DNA of 64,000 bases from Guillardia theta CCMP2712 (lineage: Eukaryota; Cryptophyceae; Pyrenomonadales; Geminigeraceae), in NCBI RefSeq assembly GCF_000315625.1, contig NW_005434671.1, positions 1 to 64,000 on the forward strand, in the 5' to 3' direction. The stretch's first letter is position 1. Each line of letters begins with the position of its first letter. Position numbers and translations under genes: made by a program. The notes beneath the pieces are model-generated. The model had not been told where the DNA came from, did no database searches, and saw only the letters and a program-made list of their open reading frames with translations. Below, in pieces: positions 54,101-63,790 of this stretch.

Positions 54101-56858
54101 CGAGACGGAGAGGAGCGACCGAGGTGTCGCGCGAGCTCGAGCAGATCAAGTCAACGCCATTGACTTGAATCCCCGTACATCCTTGTCTCCCGTCGCACAT
54201 GACATTAGCATTGTCAAGCAGGAGCAGGGATGAAGCCTTGCCGGCCTCGCTGATGAGGGAGATGTGGCAGGGCATCCAAGCACGAGAGCATAGTTCGATC
54301 GAGGACTTGGTGCTTGTGCACGTCTCCATGTGCTCGCAGTTGCTAACGATGCTGGTGTCCCAATCGTTTGCAAGAGCGAGGTCAAGCATCATGTTCTTGG
54401 AGATCTTTCGTTCTCTCGGAAAGTCACGAGAAGAGATGACGTTGTTGGACGACAGTGTGAATAGCTTACCAAGATTTGCTCCCATGCCCAATGTCAGAAT
54501 GGTTTTGTCGGTAATGCTGTCTTCTCTCCCGAATAGTTGCTGCCAGGTCAACGTGTCAAGATCAAACGAGTAGAGGTCACTGAATGTTTTAGTTTCTTGA
54601 ATTCCGGTTTCGACTCCTCCGTATATGTACAACTGATTCTTGTGCACGATCATGACGGGGTTGAGGCGAGAGGCAGGAGAGTTTTCGGCCTTCTTTGACA
54701 GCACTGACCACACGTTCACTTGAAGATCGAAACGATACAGCCAGTCGTCAACTCCCGGGTTGTCAACTGCAAAGCAATCACTGTTTGCACAAAAGTACAA
54801 AGCAATGGCTCACAGACGGTGTAAAACATTGCGTTATTATGGTTTGGAGCCAATCCTCCAAAATGATACACGTAGCGATCAGTAGCAGCGATAGAATGGA
54901 AGACTTTCTGAGGCGACGAGCCGTCCGCGAGCGAATGTCTCGTCCAAGACATTGATGTAACGTTGAAAGTGAAAACTCCAGAAGACGCGTTCATATCCTC
55001 TTTGAGACAAGGCAGATGTTAGCCATACCCGGATATACACTCAAATTACCAGAAATAGCATCAGCATGCAGCACCAGCAGAGCATCTGTAGTTGTCGTTG
55101 CAAATTCATACTCCAAAAGGTTGTAAAGGTACGTATACACTAAGGCCTGCAGGTCTGAGACCATGGATGCGTCTGACGGAGAGGTTTCTATTCGCATCCA
55201 CGATCCACTTTCCTCTCGATATTTGAATAACGATGGAAAGAGATAATGGCTCATTCCAAACAATTCGTCTTGGAGGACAAAGAGAAATTTGAAGATTTCG
55301 ACAGTCTGATTGTTGGAGAGGCTTTGCCAGGACAAGGAGTTCATGTCAAACTTGTATATCTCTTGGTCTGATGTGCTTGACAAAAATTCAGGCCTCAAGA
55401 GGAGATTAAATGTTTCTTTTACCCTTCTCCCAGAAACATGTTGTTCCAAGTATTAAACACCCTTGATACTGAGACAAAAACAGACATTTCAGTGCATCAC
55501 AATTGTCAAACGCACTTTACCATCGAGAAGAACGACACTTTGGCGCCACTCAGTTATTCGATCCCAGTAAATGTTCGTTTGTTCGGATGGAGCTGCATTG
55601 CCGGAGTTGAAAATCACTTCACGTTTCCGTGCGATGGGATCGATGACGTGCAAGACTGAAATGAATAAAACTATCAGATAACATTCTTATCCAGATTGTC
55701 GTACAGACCCGAAGTACTTGTACCATACGCATAGATGGTCCCATCTTCGCAGTTGCTGAACAGATACGTTTCGACTGCATCAAAGGAGCCCGATACTAAG
55801 CTGATGGCATCTTCGTAGCTCATATCAAATCGAACCATTGCTGATCGCAATTGTTAGTAATCAGAGAAGAGGAGAGGCAAGGGAGGTGGGAAGACAGAGA
55901 AGGGAGAGAAGGGAGAGAGAAGGGAGAGAGAAGGGAGAGAAGAGAGGGATCTCATCATCGTGTCTCATACCATGGAACGCAAAGTTGAACTCCGCGATTT
56001 GCAAGGTGTCTGTTGTGTTGAACCAAATGCTCCACTTTGTGGGCTCATCACAGCTATCGCTTACCATAATATAGAATTCGTCGTTGCAAACCATTATCAT
56101 GCTATACAGTCGATCTTTGACCGCAATAAGCTCATATGTTTTCAACTTCAACCAAGTGCCACTGATTTGGCAATCCTTGTTGTCGACGTTCAAGTTCTCC
56201 CACGGACTGTGATAGGTGGGCTGCCATTGCAATGTTTCGAGATAAAGTTGATAGAAGGACATATCTCGGACATAGAACAATCGATTCTGACAAGTCGTCG
56301 ACCTTGCACTGCTGTAACCATATGCAGGAGCTGGTTTGTTTCCGTTGACTTGGTTGGTGTAGTTGGTCCACGTCAAAGTTGCCATGTTGAGCTGAAAGAG
56401 CTCCATGTTGTCCAGCTGAGATACTGTGACATCTTACAAGCAAGCAGTCAGAAGGCACCGTACAACACAAGCGACGTGTCTACCATAATATCCCAGCACG
56501 TAGATTGACTCTCCTGCACTTGTAAGCGTGTAATAGAACCCGCTCCGAGGGCTCACTCCATCGAACTGGTTGGAGAAGTCTGTCCAAGCTCGTTGAGAAG
56601 GATCGTACACTTGGTGCGCTGCGTTAGAGTTCAAACCTACATCACACTTTCTGTCAGAGTGCAACACCGATGCAGGAACAATGAAAACAACTCACTGTGT
56701 ATCCTATTGTCAATGCACGTCAAGCACAGGTTGGTATTGGGTCGGGTATTGCGCTTGTACGATGAATCCAAGTCTGTCCATGAAGGAATTTTCTTCGCGG
56801 AGCATCCCAGCAAGAGACTAGCAGCAAACAAGCAAGTTATCGTCTTTATCGTCTTCAT
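50122..56858 (-). CDS. Giant surface protein: Kelch repeats, Pmp-type beta-helix, Cys-rich stalk, multi-pass membrane region
   Basis: About 14 exons give roughly 2,000 residues. A signal peptide (MKTIKTITCLFAASLLLGCSA) is followed by several Kelch-type blades (VYDPSQRAWTDFSNQF, FQLNMATLTWTNYTNQ, FDMNSLSWQSLSN, FNVTSMSWTRHSL, FDLDTLTWQQLFG). Next comes a parallel beta-helix with GGA[IVL]/FxxN repeats like chlamydial polymorphic membrane proteins (GGAIHI, FLRNSGGQGGALH, FQENHAALDGGALF, FQRNRAEGGGGGAVF). A Cys-rich stalk (CDKCLSDSYA, CMRCPHGIECGGG, CKRCDKG) leads to about nine membrane segments including RIFILVLALVCFVCFW, FAYGWAIFTTLVYPVGFPLLIVYI and FFALIANFATLL. A cytoplasmic loop is very acidic (Glu/Ala/Gly runs at 50740-50930 and Asp-Glu at 51135-51170). 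It is probably a cell-surface receptor or adhesin-like protein; ligand unknown. Confidence 0.8.
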
Positions 56859-57005
56859 TCTTCGCCTACGATCTGCTCCACTGCGAACAAGTTGCTGCTT
56901 GATCTGTGTTCTGCCTTCCGCACGCGAGATTCTGAGTCCAGATCTTGTACAAGGGAACATTTCGTGACATCCTACCCCACCACCTGGGCCAGCGGATTTT
57001 TATAC

Positions 57006-57135
57006 TTGAGTACCCCTATTAGCCTAACGACCACCCCCTGTTTTCCGCGTCGAGTACCGACCATATCAACCCATGAGTCGATGACTTGTTTAATGTACCA
57101 GGTCTTAAGTACCCCTATTAGCATACGACCCATAC
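57006..57135. repeat. Two copies of a 17-20-bp upstream motif
   Basis: AGTACCCCTATTAGCCTAACGACC (57006-57029) and AGTACCCCTATTAGCATACGACC (57111-57133) lie about 100 bp apart, upstream of the giant surface protein gene. They may be regulatory or part of a longer repeat broken by the gap. Confidence 0.6.
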
Positions 57136-57297
57136 TATACCAAACCCAACAAGTATATCGACCACCGGGCCCATACTATAGTTACTGACCCCCCCCCCCC
57201 AAAAAGAATCTTTTGTTTGAAGTCGCGCTCTCATGATGTTTGTTTTTGTTTTTCTGGTTGATCTTGAGACGTGTCAAACTGTGTCGGAATCGCTCAA

Positions 57298-57397
57298 NNN
57301 NNNNNNNNNNNNNNNNNNNNNNNNNNNNNNNNNNNNNNNNNNNNNNNNNNNNNNNNNNNNNNNNNNNNNNNNNNNNNNNNNNNNNNNNNNNNNNNNN
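57298..57397. other. Assembly gap of 100 N
   Basis: Exactly 100 N, the conventional size for a gap of unknown length. It is preceded by a run of C (57187-57200) and followed by another C-rich run at 57399-57408, so a poly-C tract probably blocked assembly. Confidence 1.
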
Positions 57398-59018
57398 ACC
57401 CCCCCCCTCCCGGCCCATATATTTGAAGTACCAACAAAAAACGCCTCCCAGTCCCGAACCCAATGGCCCACGCCAGATGATCAGTGCCAAGCAGTTCAGT
57501 GTTACTATGTGACATCACCTTCCGAGTTCTTCACTCAAAGACATCACCTATCCATGGCGACACAAGTTCGACCTTGAAGTACTACAAATACATGTGTCCG
57601 TGGCACTGCAAACCACTGTTTCTGATGAGTTGGTCGCAAAATTAATCGAATCAACCTCGGAGGCTCCACCTCACTGGCCAGACGAAACTATTTCCTCAGT
57701 ACACCTGAGCCTTGAATGTCGGTCTCTCCGGCAATCACAATGCACAACGAACCCCCATCTCGCTGAGCTTCGTCCACCGGGCCCGGGTGACCGCATGAGA
57801 CGCAATACCAGGCTGAACTTCTCGCCGTCTTCAAGAACTTATCCGACTCTTACAAAGCGGCTAATTTTATCTATTTACTAGTTATTCATCAGTTAGTTTG
57901 TACCGTGCCAGTCCGTTTCAATCAATCATAGTAAACCTCATCATATCAACATCAGCAATGTTCAAGACCGAGCAAAAGGTTAAATCGATTTCAGGTGCTA
58001 TCAAAGTACTGCTGCGCTGCGCAGCGGCCGCTCCGCTGTCACACCCGGGGGCCGCTCGCCGGACTCGGGCCGGGAAGGGATCCGACTCGAAGATGCCAAT
58101 TTTTCGAATCTCTTTTTGATTTGGCAATTTCCGTCCACAGGGGCAACCGTGTGACCCGGGCTCAACGATCCTCCTCGCCGTTGAAGACGGAATCTTTTTA
58201 CTCAAAGTTAAGACGGAATCAGTCCGACGATCAGGATGTTCACTCCCGGAGGGGCCGGGCCCGCTGAGCAGGCCCCCGTTACTGCGCCGAGGCGGAAGTT
58301 GGTGACTTTTAAGTGTTGATGCCGGCACGGTCCAAAGTGCATGTAACGGTAAAAACTCGTAGGCGGTCTTAGGAGCGATACCACACTGGTTTTAGTGAGA
58401 TACTGTTTGAAATGATTGGGCTGAGGTCAAGAGGGCTAGGACCTGGAACCAGCTGTACTAGACCTGGGTCGTAGGAAGTTTCTATCTGGCTATATCAGTA
58501 CATAATAATAATTCGTCTTGTACGAGAGTGCTATGATTTTAAAGATATTTTATATCTCCACATTTCACATTTTAGTACCTTTTATGAAAATCAAACTGTA
58601 CCAGTCCTTCTGAAAATAAAACACTGCTGGAAGGCGCGACATGGAGGGGCACGGAATGAGCCTATGGCAGGCATACCTTCATGGTAGGAGCGGAGCAGGC
58701 GTGAGGAGGAAGAGCGCAGGAAGTAGAGAGTAAGGAATCAGACGAGCCAAGAGTTCCTTGCCGACACTGTTGCAAGGAGTTTCAAAGAGTATCAGCGGCA
58801 GATAGATTAGCTCCTGCCCAGTATTCACTCATTTGAATCTATTTGACAAGTCAAAGAGAGGCGGTTCTGGCATCTGATTCGAAGACGGAGCAATTGGTTT
58901 TCATCGTAATCCTTTCAAGTTTCCCTTGCAGTTTTGTGGTGGGATTGCATTGGATGTGCTGTTGAGTGCAGGACAAAGTGATCTCAACTCGACATTTATT
59001 TCATCGTTCGCGACGTCA
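57398..59018. other. Intergenic region with GC-rich repeats, no gene seen
   Basis: No spliced or unspliced gene could be supported. Segments at 57770-57790 (CCACCGGGCCCGGGTGACCG) and 58015-58290 are GC-rich and palindrome-like. From 58330 onward the sequence is AT-rich and should hold the kinase promoter. Confidence 0.4.
58195..58290. repeat. Dispersed repeat with TTTACTCAAAGTTAAG motif and GC-rich core
   Basis: TTTTTACTCAAAGTTAAGAC is followed by GGAATCAGTCCGACGATCAGG and GGGGCCGGGCCCGCTGAGCA, the same order of parts as at 45838-45988 and the reverse of 26662-26800. Confidence 0.75.
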
Positions 59019-61853
59019 ATGGCGAAGCGAATTACGGTGCAGACAGTAGGCGAGAATGCAAAGCGAATAGCTATGTTGTGCTTTGATACTCTCGATGAGA
59101 CAAAGCAGCAGGCAGCTTCGAAGCTTGGATTTGATAATGTGCGACTCTTCAACATGCATGGAGCAGAAATAGACAGTATCGATCTAATATTACACGACGA
59201 TCTGCTTTACGCCACATGCAGCACAGTGACGTCACTCGCTCACGCCCACGCGCATCAAGGAAGAGATGATCAAGAGACTGCATCAGTTGCGAGGTCGGAC
59301 ATCGGAAAAGAATCTAATTTTCAGGTCGGCAAGAAACTTGGCACAGGGGGACAGGGTACAACTTTCCTTGCAGTCGATAAGAGAACAAATCAGCAAGTCG
59401 TCCTAAAGAAAGTGTTTTGCACTGGACTCTCTGAAACAAACCGAGCGATAGAGGAAGCTGTCATGCTCTCACGACTGAAACATCCTCGAGTTGTGGCTTA
59501 CAGCGAAGTATATCTTGGGTCAGAAGAAAGCAAGGGCAACTATGTCGGGATTGTGATGGAGTATTGCTCTGGAGGAGATTTGTATCATATGCTTTGCAAA
59601 CAACGAACTAAGAAGAAACCATTGAGCGTGAGACGCGTGAAAATGTGGATCTTGCAGATGTGCGAGGCCATTGCTTTCTTGCATACACAGAATGTCGTAC
59701 ACCGGGATATGAAGCCCATGAATGTGCTTGTTGATAACAACGGTGACCTCAAGATTGCTGATTTTGGTCTTGCGAGGCAAGGTGTGACAGCAACGAAACT
59801 GATCTCAACTCAATGCGGAACCCCAGGATATGAAAGTCCTGAAGTTCAATTGGGTCAGTCGTACGGGTTCAAGACAGACATCTGGGGTCTTGGTTGTATT
59901 GTATGTGACATGACGACTCTGAAGTTCATGCATGAAAGACCAGGATCTCTTGCAACTCAAGTTCAAGTTGATCCGAAGGCAATAGTGAAAGTAATTCAGC
60001 CTGTGTCGGAGCTGTACGGGCCAGATATTCATTCTTTGCTTGCTTCGATGCTGCAGTCAGACCCCAAGCAGCGACCTTCGGCAAGTGAAATACTTGAAAT
60101 GAAATTCTTGCACAATTATTCTAAGGGACAGGGAAATGTTGTAGCAGACCAGGTCAAAGATATCAACAGATCCGTCAACAGCTCAACAGAAGCTTCTCCT
60201 ATGCCTGAGCGCAGCAAGTCACAGGTTGAAATTCCCAAGTTAGCGGCGAAGCCTCCGGTCAACGTGACCAGAAATGGGGCTCAAAATGGAGATACTTTGA
60301 TAGTTTCTCGACAAAGCGGGGGTGATGGTTATTATCAGACTATCATGCAAGCTCTTCGAAATGCTAGCGAGGGCTCGACGATTGAAATTCTTGAAGGAAG
60401 ATATCAAGAAGAGATTTACATCGACAAACCTGTCACAATACAAGCAAGGCAGCTCTCCTCTGGTGAGTTTGCGGCTGTTGAGATCTACAATACATCAATA
60501 CGGCCTGTTGTGATATGCAACTCACCGGATTCCACGTTGAAGGGCTTGAAAATTAGACATCTTTCACAAGTTTCATCAGAGGGAAGGGAGTGCACAAGGT
60601 GCATAGACATTGGCGGCGGAGCGTTAACCATGGAGGATTGCAATGTCAAGAGTGTGTCTGGAGTCGGCATTGTTGTACGCGATGGAGCAAGGCTCAAAGC
60701 AACAAGGTGTATAGTGTGTAGATGTGGGCAGAATGGATTCTTCATTTTCGGGAAAGGGGGTGCGATTGTTGATAGTTGTGATATTTGTGAAAATTTGTTT
60801 CCCGGGATCGGAATCGACGGAAGCGTCGAAACCATCGTGCGAAGATGCAGAATCCGTCACGGCAAAGGAGATGGGATCAAGATCTACGGGAGCACAGGGG
60901 TCCTGCTGGAGAAGAATGACATCAGCCACAACGGAAGGGTAGGCATCGCCATCGAGGATGGTGCAAACCCCATTGTGCGTCAAAATGCGATCCATGATTC
61001 GCAGAGCTGTGGGATTTCGATCTTGAAGGGAGGAAAGGGCACCATAGAAGGCAACGACATCTACAGCAACGCACATCCAAATGTATACATTGCCAAGGGA
61101 GCCGACCCCGTCATCAAGGGGAATCAAATCCATCACGGCGGCAGTTGCGGCATCACATGTGTGGAAGAGGGACTGGGCACAATCCACGAGAACGAGATAT
61201 TCAGCAATCTTTCAGTTGGAATCTACTTGATGAATGGAGCAAACCCGAAGATTTCTTCAAACGAGATCAGAGACAGTGAGGGAGACGGTATCTCAATTTG
61301 CTTTGCCGCCAAGGGAGTCATCAAGGATAACATTATCAGAGGAAACTCAGGCATTGGAATACTGATTGAGAGCGAAGCCGACCCAACGATAGCGAACAAC
61401 CATGTGATCGACTCGCAACTCCATGGCATCAAGATCTGTCACAACGGTCGGGGAACTTTAGAAGGCAATGTCATTCGTGGATCAGGTTGGAACGGAGGTG
61501 GGGGCTCGGGTATAGTTCTTACAACTGGGTCAAGCCCAGTCATAATCGGCAACGAGATCGAAGGGAACGCAACCCATGGGATTCTGTCTATCGATGGTGC
61601 TGGAGGACGAATAGAGAAGAACACTGTCAGTGAGAATCAAGGGAATGGAATCACCTTGACAAGAGACGCCAAATCGACCATCAAGGGCAACGTGTTAAGG
61701 GCAAATGCTGGCTATGGTCTATATCTGTTTCAAGCTCCCAATGCTGTGATCGGACAGAATCAGATGGCAAATAATGGAAAAGGGGACATGAGAGCATTCA
61801 AGGACGACGATGTACTGACGAATCTTGATCGGTTGTCTGTAGGTGATATGTGA
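59019..61853 (+). CDS. Ser/Thr protein kinase fused to a right-handed parallel beta-helix
   Basis: A single-exon protein of 944 residues; the first ATG is at 59019 because the frame above starts with TTG. Residues 1-75 (VRLFNMHGAEIDSIDLILHDDLLYA) resemble a ubiquitin-like or doublecortin-like fold. The kinase (about 100-370) is complete: GTGGQG loop, VVLKK lysine, HRDMKPMN catalytic loop, IADFGLAR, GTPGYESPE and a C-lobe ending in DPKQRPSASEIL; general appearance is NEK-like. After a Ser-rich linker, residues from about 430 to the end form some twenty beta-helix coils with repeated NxI.....GI and G(A/K)G/ANP turns, as in carbohydrate-binding CASH/PbH1 repeats. No intron is apparent. It may phosphorylate partners bound by the helix; substrate unknown. 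Confidence 0.9.
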   Translation: MAKRITVQTVGENAKRIAMLCFDTLDETKQQAASKLGFDNVRLFNMHGAEIDSIDLILHDDLLYATCSTVTSLAHAHAHQGRDDQETASVARSDIGKESNFQVGKKLGTGGQGTTFLAVDKRTNQQVVLKKVFCTGLSETNRAIEEAVMLSRLKHPRVVAYSEVYLGSEESKGNYVGIVMEYCSGGDLYHMLCKQRTKKKPLSVRRVKMWILQMCEAIAFLHTQNVVHRDMKPMNVLVDNNGDLKIADFGLARQGVTATKLISTQCGTPGYESPEVQLGQSYGFKTDIWGLGCIVCDMTTLKFMHERPGSLATQVQVDPKAIVKVIQPVSELYGPDIHSLLASMLQSDPKQRPSASEILEMKFLHNYSKGQGNVVADQVKDINRSVNSSTEASPMPERSKSQVEIPKLAAKPPVNVTRNGAQNGDTLIVSRQSGGDGYYQTIMQALRNASEGSTIEILEGRYQEEIYIDKPVTIQARQLSSGEFAAVEIYNTSIRPVVICNSPDSTLKGLKIRHLSQVSSEGRECTRCIDIGGGALTMEDCNVKSVSGVGIVVRDGARLKATRCIVCRCGQNGFFIFGKGGAIVDSCDICENLFPGIGIDGSVETIVRRCRIRHGKGDGIKIYGSTGVLLEKNDISHNGRVGIAIEDGANPIVRQNAIHDSQSCGISILKGGKGTIEGNDIYSNAHPNVYIAKGADPVIKGNQIHHGGSCGITCVEEGLGTIHENEIFSNLSVGIYLMNGANPKISSNEIRDSEGDGISICFAAKGVIKDNIIRGNSGIGILIESEADPTIANNHVIDSQLHGIKICHNGRGTLEGNVIRGSGWNGGGGSGIVLTTGSSPVIIGNEIEGNATHGILSIDGAGGRIEKNTVSENQGNGITLTRDAKSTIKGNVLRANAGYGLYLFQAPNAVIGQNQMANNGKGDMRAFKDDDVLTNLDRLSVGDM

Positions 61854-62199
61854 GCGATCGATGTACAAGCAGCAGAAGGGTTCCGTGTGGATTTTTTTAG
61901 ATTAGAAGTGATGAGATTGACATGAGTAAACATAATCATACTGTATGTACGTATGCTATTTTGGATGCTTGCCTTGCCTTCAGTTTGACATCAGACCAAA
62001 AGTTTTGTGTGCCTTGAGGGTTCAAGGTGAATCCATCAAAGACTACATAGCAGAAGTGCATATCAATCAAGTGTGTCATTATGCCTTATATTCGTCATTT
62101 ACATTACATTGTGATTTGCTTTCAGAACACCAACCTACAATACAACAGAACCTCAGCTCTTCTCTCGCCCAGTACTCAACGATTCCATCCGGCTTGACA

Positions 62200-62418
62200 A
62201 GGAAGCTTCTTGCCGTCGATGCTGCCGCCTTCAAGTTCCCGGCAGGCCTCGATGTAGGCTATCGACCTCGAGAGACACAAGAGGCGCTTCTTTCCCTCCT
62301 CAGAGAAGGTGACGAAGGAGCATGGCTGGATGTCGAAGAAGATGTCCGGACGGTTTGGGTCTCGCAGTGGTTTGCTGTACATTGGAACCGAGCAGATGAC
62401 ACGAGTGCTTGACGTCAA
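62200..62418 (-). CDS. Copy A of a duplicated ORF (PNRPDIFFDIQPC type)
   Basis: An 80-codon frame on the minus strand that contains the 160-bp inverted repeat. It encodes SKPLRDPNRPDIFFDIQPCS..., continuing through CLSRSIAYIEACRELEGGSIDGKKL. The paralogue at 63791 shares the same protein segment. Outside the identical 160 bp the DNA differs, but the preceding residues (SKPLRDP versus GKPILDP) are still similar, which argues that this strand is the coding one. The family is not recognised. It could be an exon or a short gene. Confidence 0.45.
62203..62362 (+). repeat. 160-bp perfect inverted repeat, arm A
   Basis: By eye, identical over 160 bp to the reverse complement of 63826-63985. The arms are separated by about 1.46 kb. 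Confidence 0.95.
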
Positions 62419-62429
62419 GATGAAGTGAA

Positions 62430-63630
62430 TAAGTTGTTGGACTGGAAGAGTCTTGCGACTTTTTGTTCTCTGTTTCGCAGAAGCAACGTAGGCCGAAGTT
62501 GTCGAGTTGCTCTTGCGCTCGTGCCTTCTTTTTCACGCCACAGTCGATAGTTGCTTCCGTTGTAAGCGTGGAAGGTCAATCAGTCTTCAGCCTTCTGTTT
62601 CCAGCTATGTTCTCAAACCCTATTTCCTTACTTCGTGGATTTACCTGCAACTGTGTTGCATTGACAAAGCTCCAGCGAACGAGCAATTGTTGTTGTGTTG
62701 TTGTGTTGCTAACTTCTTCCTGTTCTGTTTGTTTCCGATCTTCTTGTCCCACAGACACCCTCAGCCCTTTGAGACTGTTCCTCTCCTCCTCCTTCTCCTG
62801 TGCTTGACAGCCCCCGTGGCGTCGTCTAGGTCTTGGCTTGACTGGAGGATATGCTTCGTCTGCTGCAACCTTGATAGTGATGCCAAGGAGGCAGAAATCT
62901 TCCTTAAAACATTTTTCAAAAGTATTTATGCTAGAAAGATGCCTTTTCGACTCATTGTTCCTTTTACTACAGACTGGGGGGCAAAAAGGAGGCTGGCCGC
63001 CTTACACATTTTTGGAAGATACGACGAATTCATTCCCCGAGTTTCAAATTCGAACCCCCAGCTTTTGAGATCTTGTGGCTGTCACACCCCGCCCCTCCTC
63101 CACTTCTCCCCTTTGAAAGAGGGGGTGGGTCCCATATTTCAAGGATACATGACAGAATTGCAGAGACTCTTCATGTAAACCCAAGAAGTCAGGGGACGAC
63201 CAGTGCTTCGAAAAAGTCTCTCTTGGACCCAGGGGCCGCCCGTATCGTGACCTGGCGCGTGATATTGGGTGGGATAGTATGACAGTTTGCCCGGGGCGGA
63301 CCGGGTTTATTATTATACTCTCCTTCTAATGACATTATTACTACTAGTACTCTCCCAGAGTCACTCGGCGATGTACTGGCAGTCAACCTGTCACAAGGTT
63401 GACACGGCCCGGTCGCGGCGGTCGCCGGGGCCCGGGCCACCGTCTTCTCGATAAAATCATCGAAAAGGATAGTTATCGTATCTCACACAGGAGGGAACAG
63501 GATTCTTTTCAGGACTTTCCCCGCTCCCTCCCAAAAAAAGAGCATCCCCCTACTCGCAATCCCTGCTTCCCACACTTGCGGCTCATTCCTTCTTCCCTCA
63601 CTTGTCATCAGGCCCAATATAATTGCCTCC
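62430..63630. other. Region between the inverted repeats, no gene seen
   Basis: Composed of AT- and CT-rich sequence with long but implausible frames. A GC-rich block with CGGGGCCCGGGCC lies near 63427-63439, and an 8-bp-stem hairpin (GTCAACCT...AGGTTGAC) lies at 63382-63403. It resembles the dispersed repeats elsewhere in the window. Confidence 0.4.
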
Positions 63631-63631
63631 T

Positions 63632-63720
63632 GCCTTCTGCCTCCTGCCTCCTGTCACTCCTGCCTCCTGCCTCCTGCCTCCTGCCTCCTGCCTCCTGCCT
63701 CCTGCCTCCTGCCTCCTATA
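63632..63720. repeat. CCTCCTG 7-bp microsatellite
   Basis: About eleven copies of a 7-bp CCTCCTG unit, with one interruption near 63654, lie about 75 bp upstream of the ORF at 63791. Confidence 0.9.
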
Positions 63721-63790
63721 CCTCGTGATCCTCCTGTCGTTCCCTCCAACACAAGATCCCCTCGTGTAGATTCTGTGCAGCACCTGGAAG

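Noticed and set aside
62507-63178. 223-codon plus-strand frame
   Set aside because: Cys/Leu/Phe-rich with no conserved pattern; starts with TTG and crosses AT-rich intergenic sequence.
63632-63720. CRISPR-like array
   Set aside because: It is a 7-bp microsatellite with no spacers; the organism is a eukaryote.
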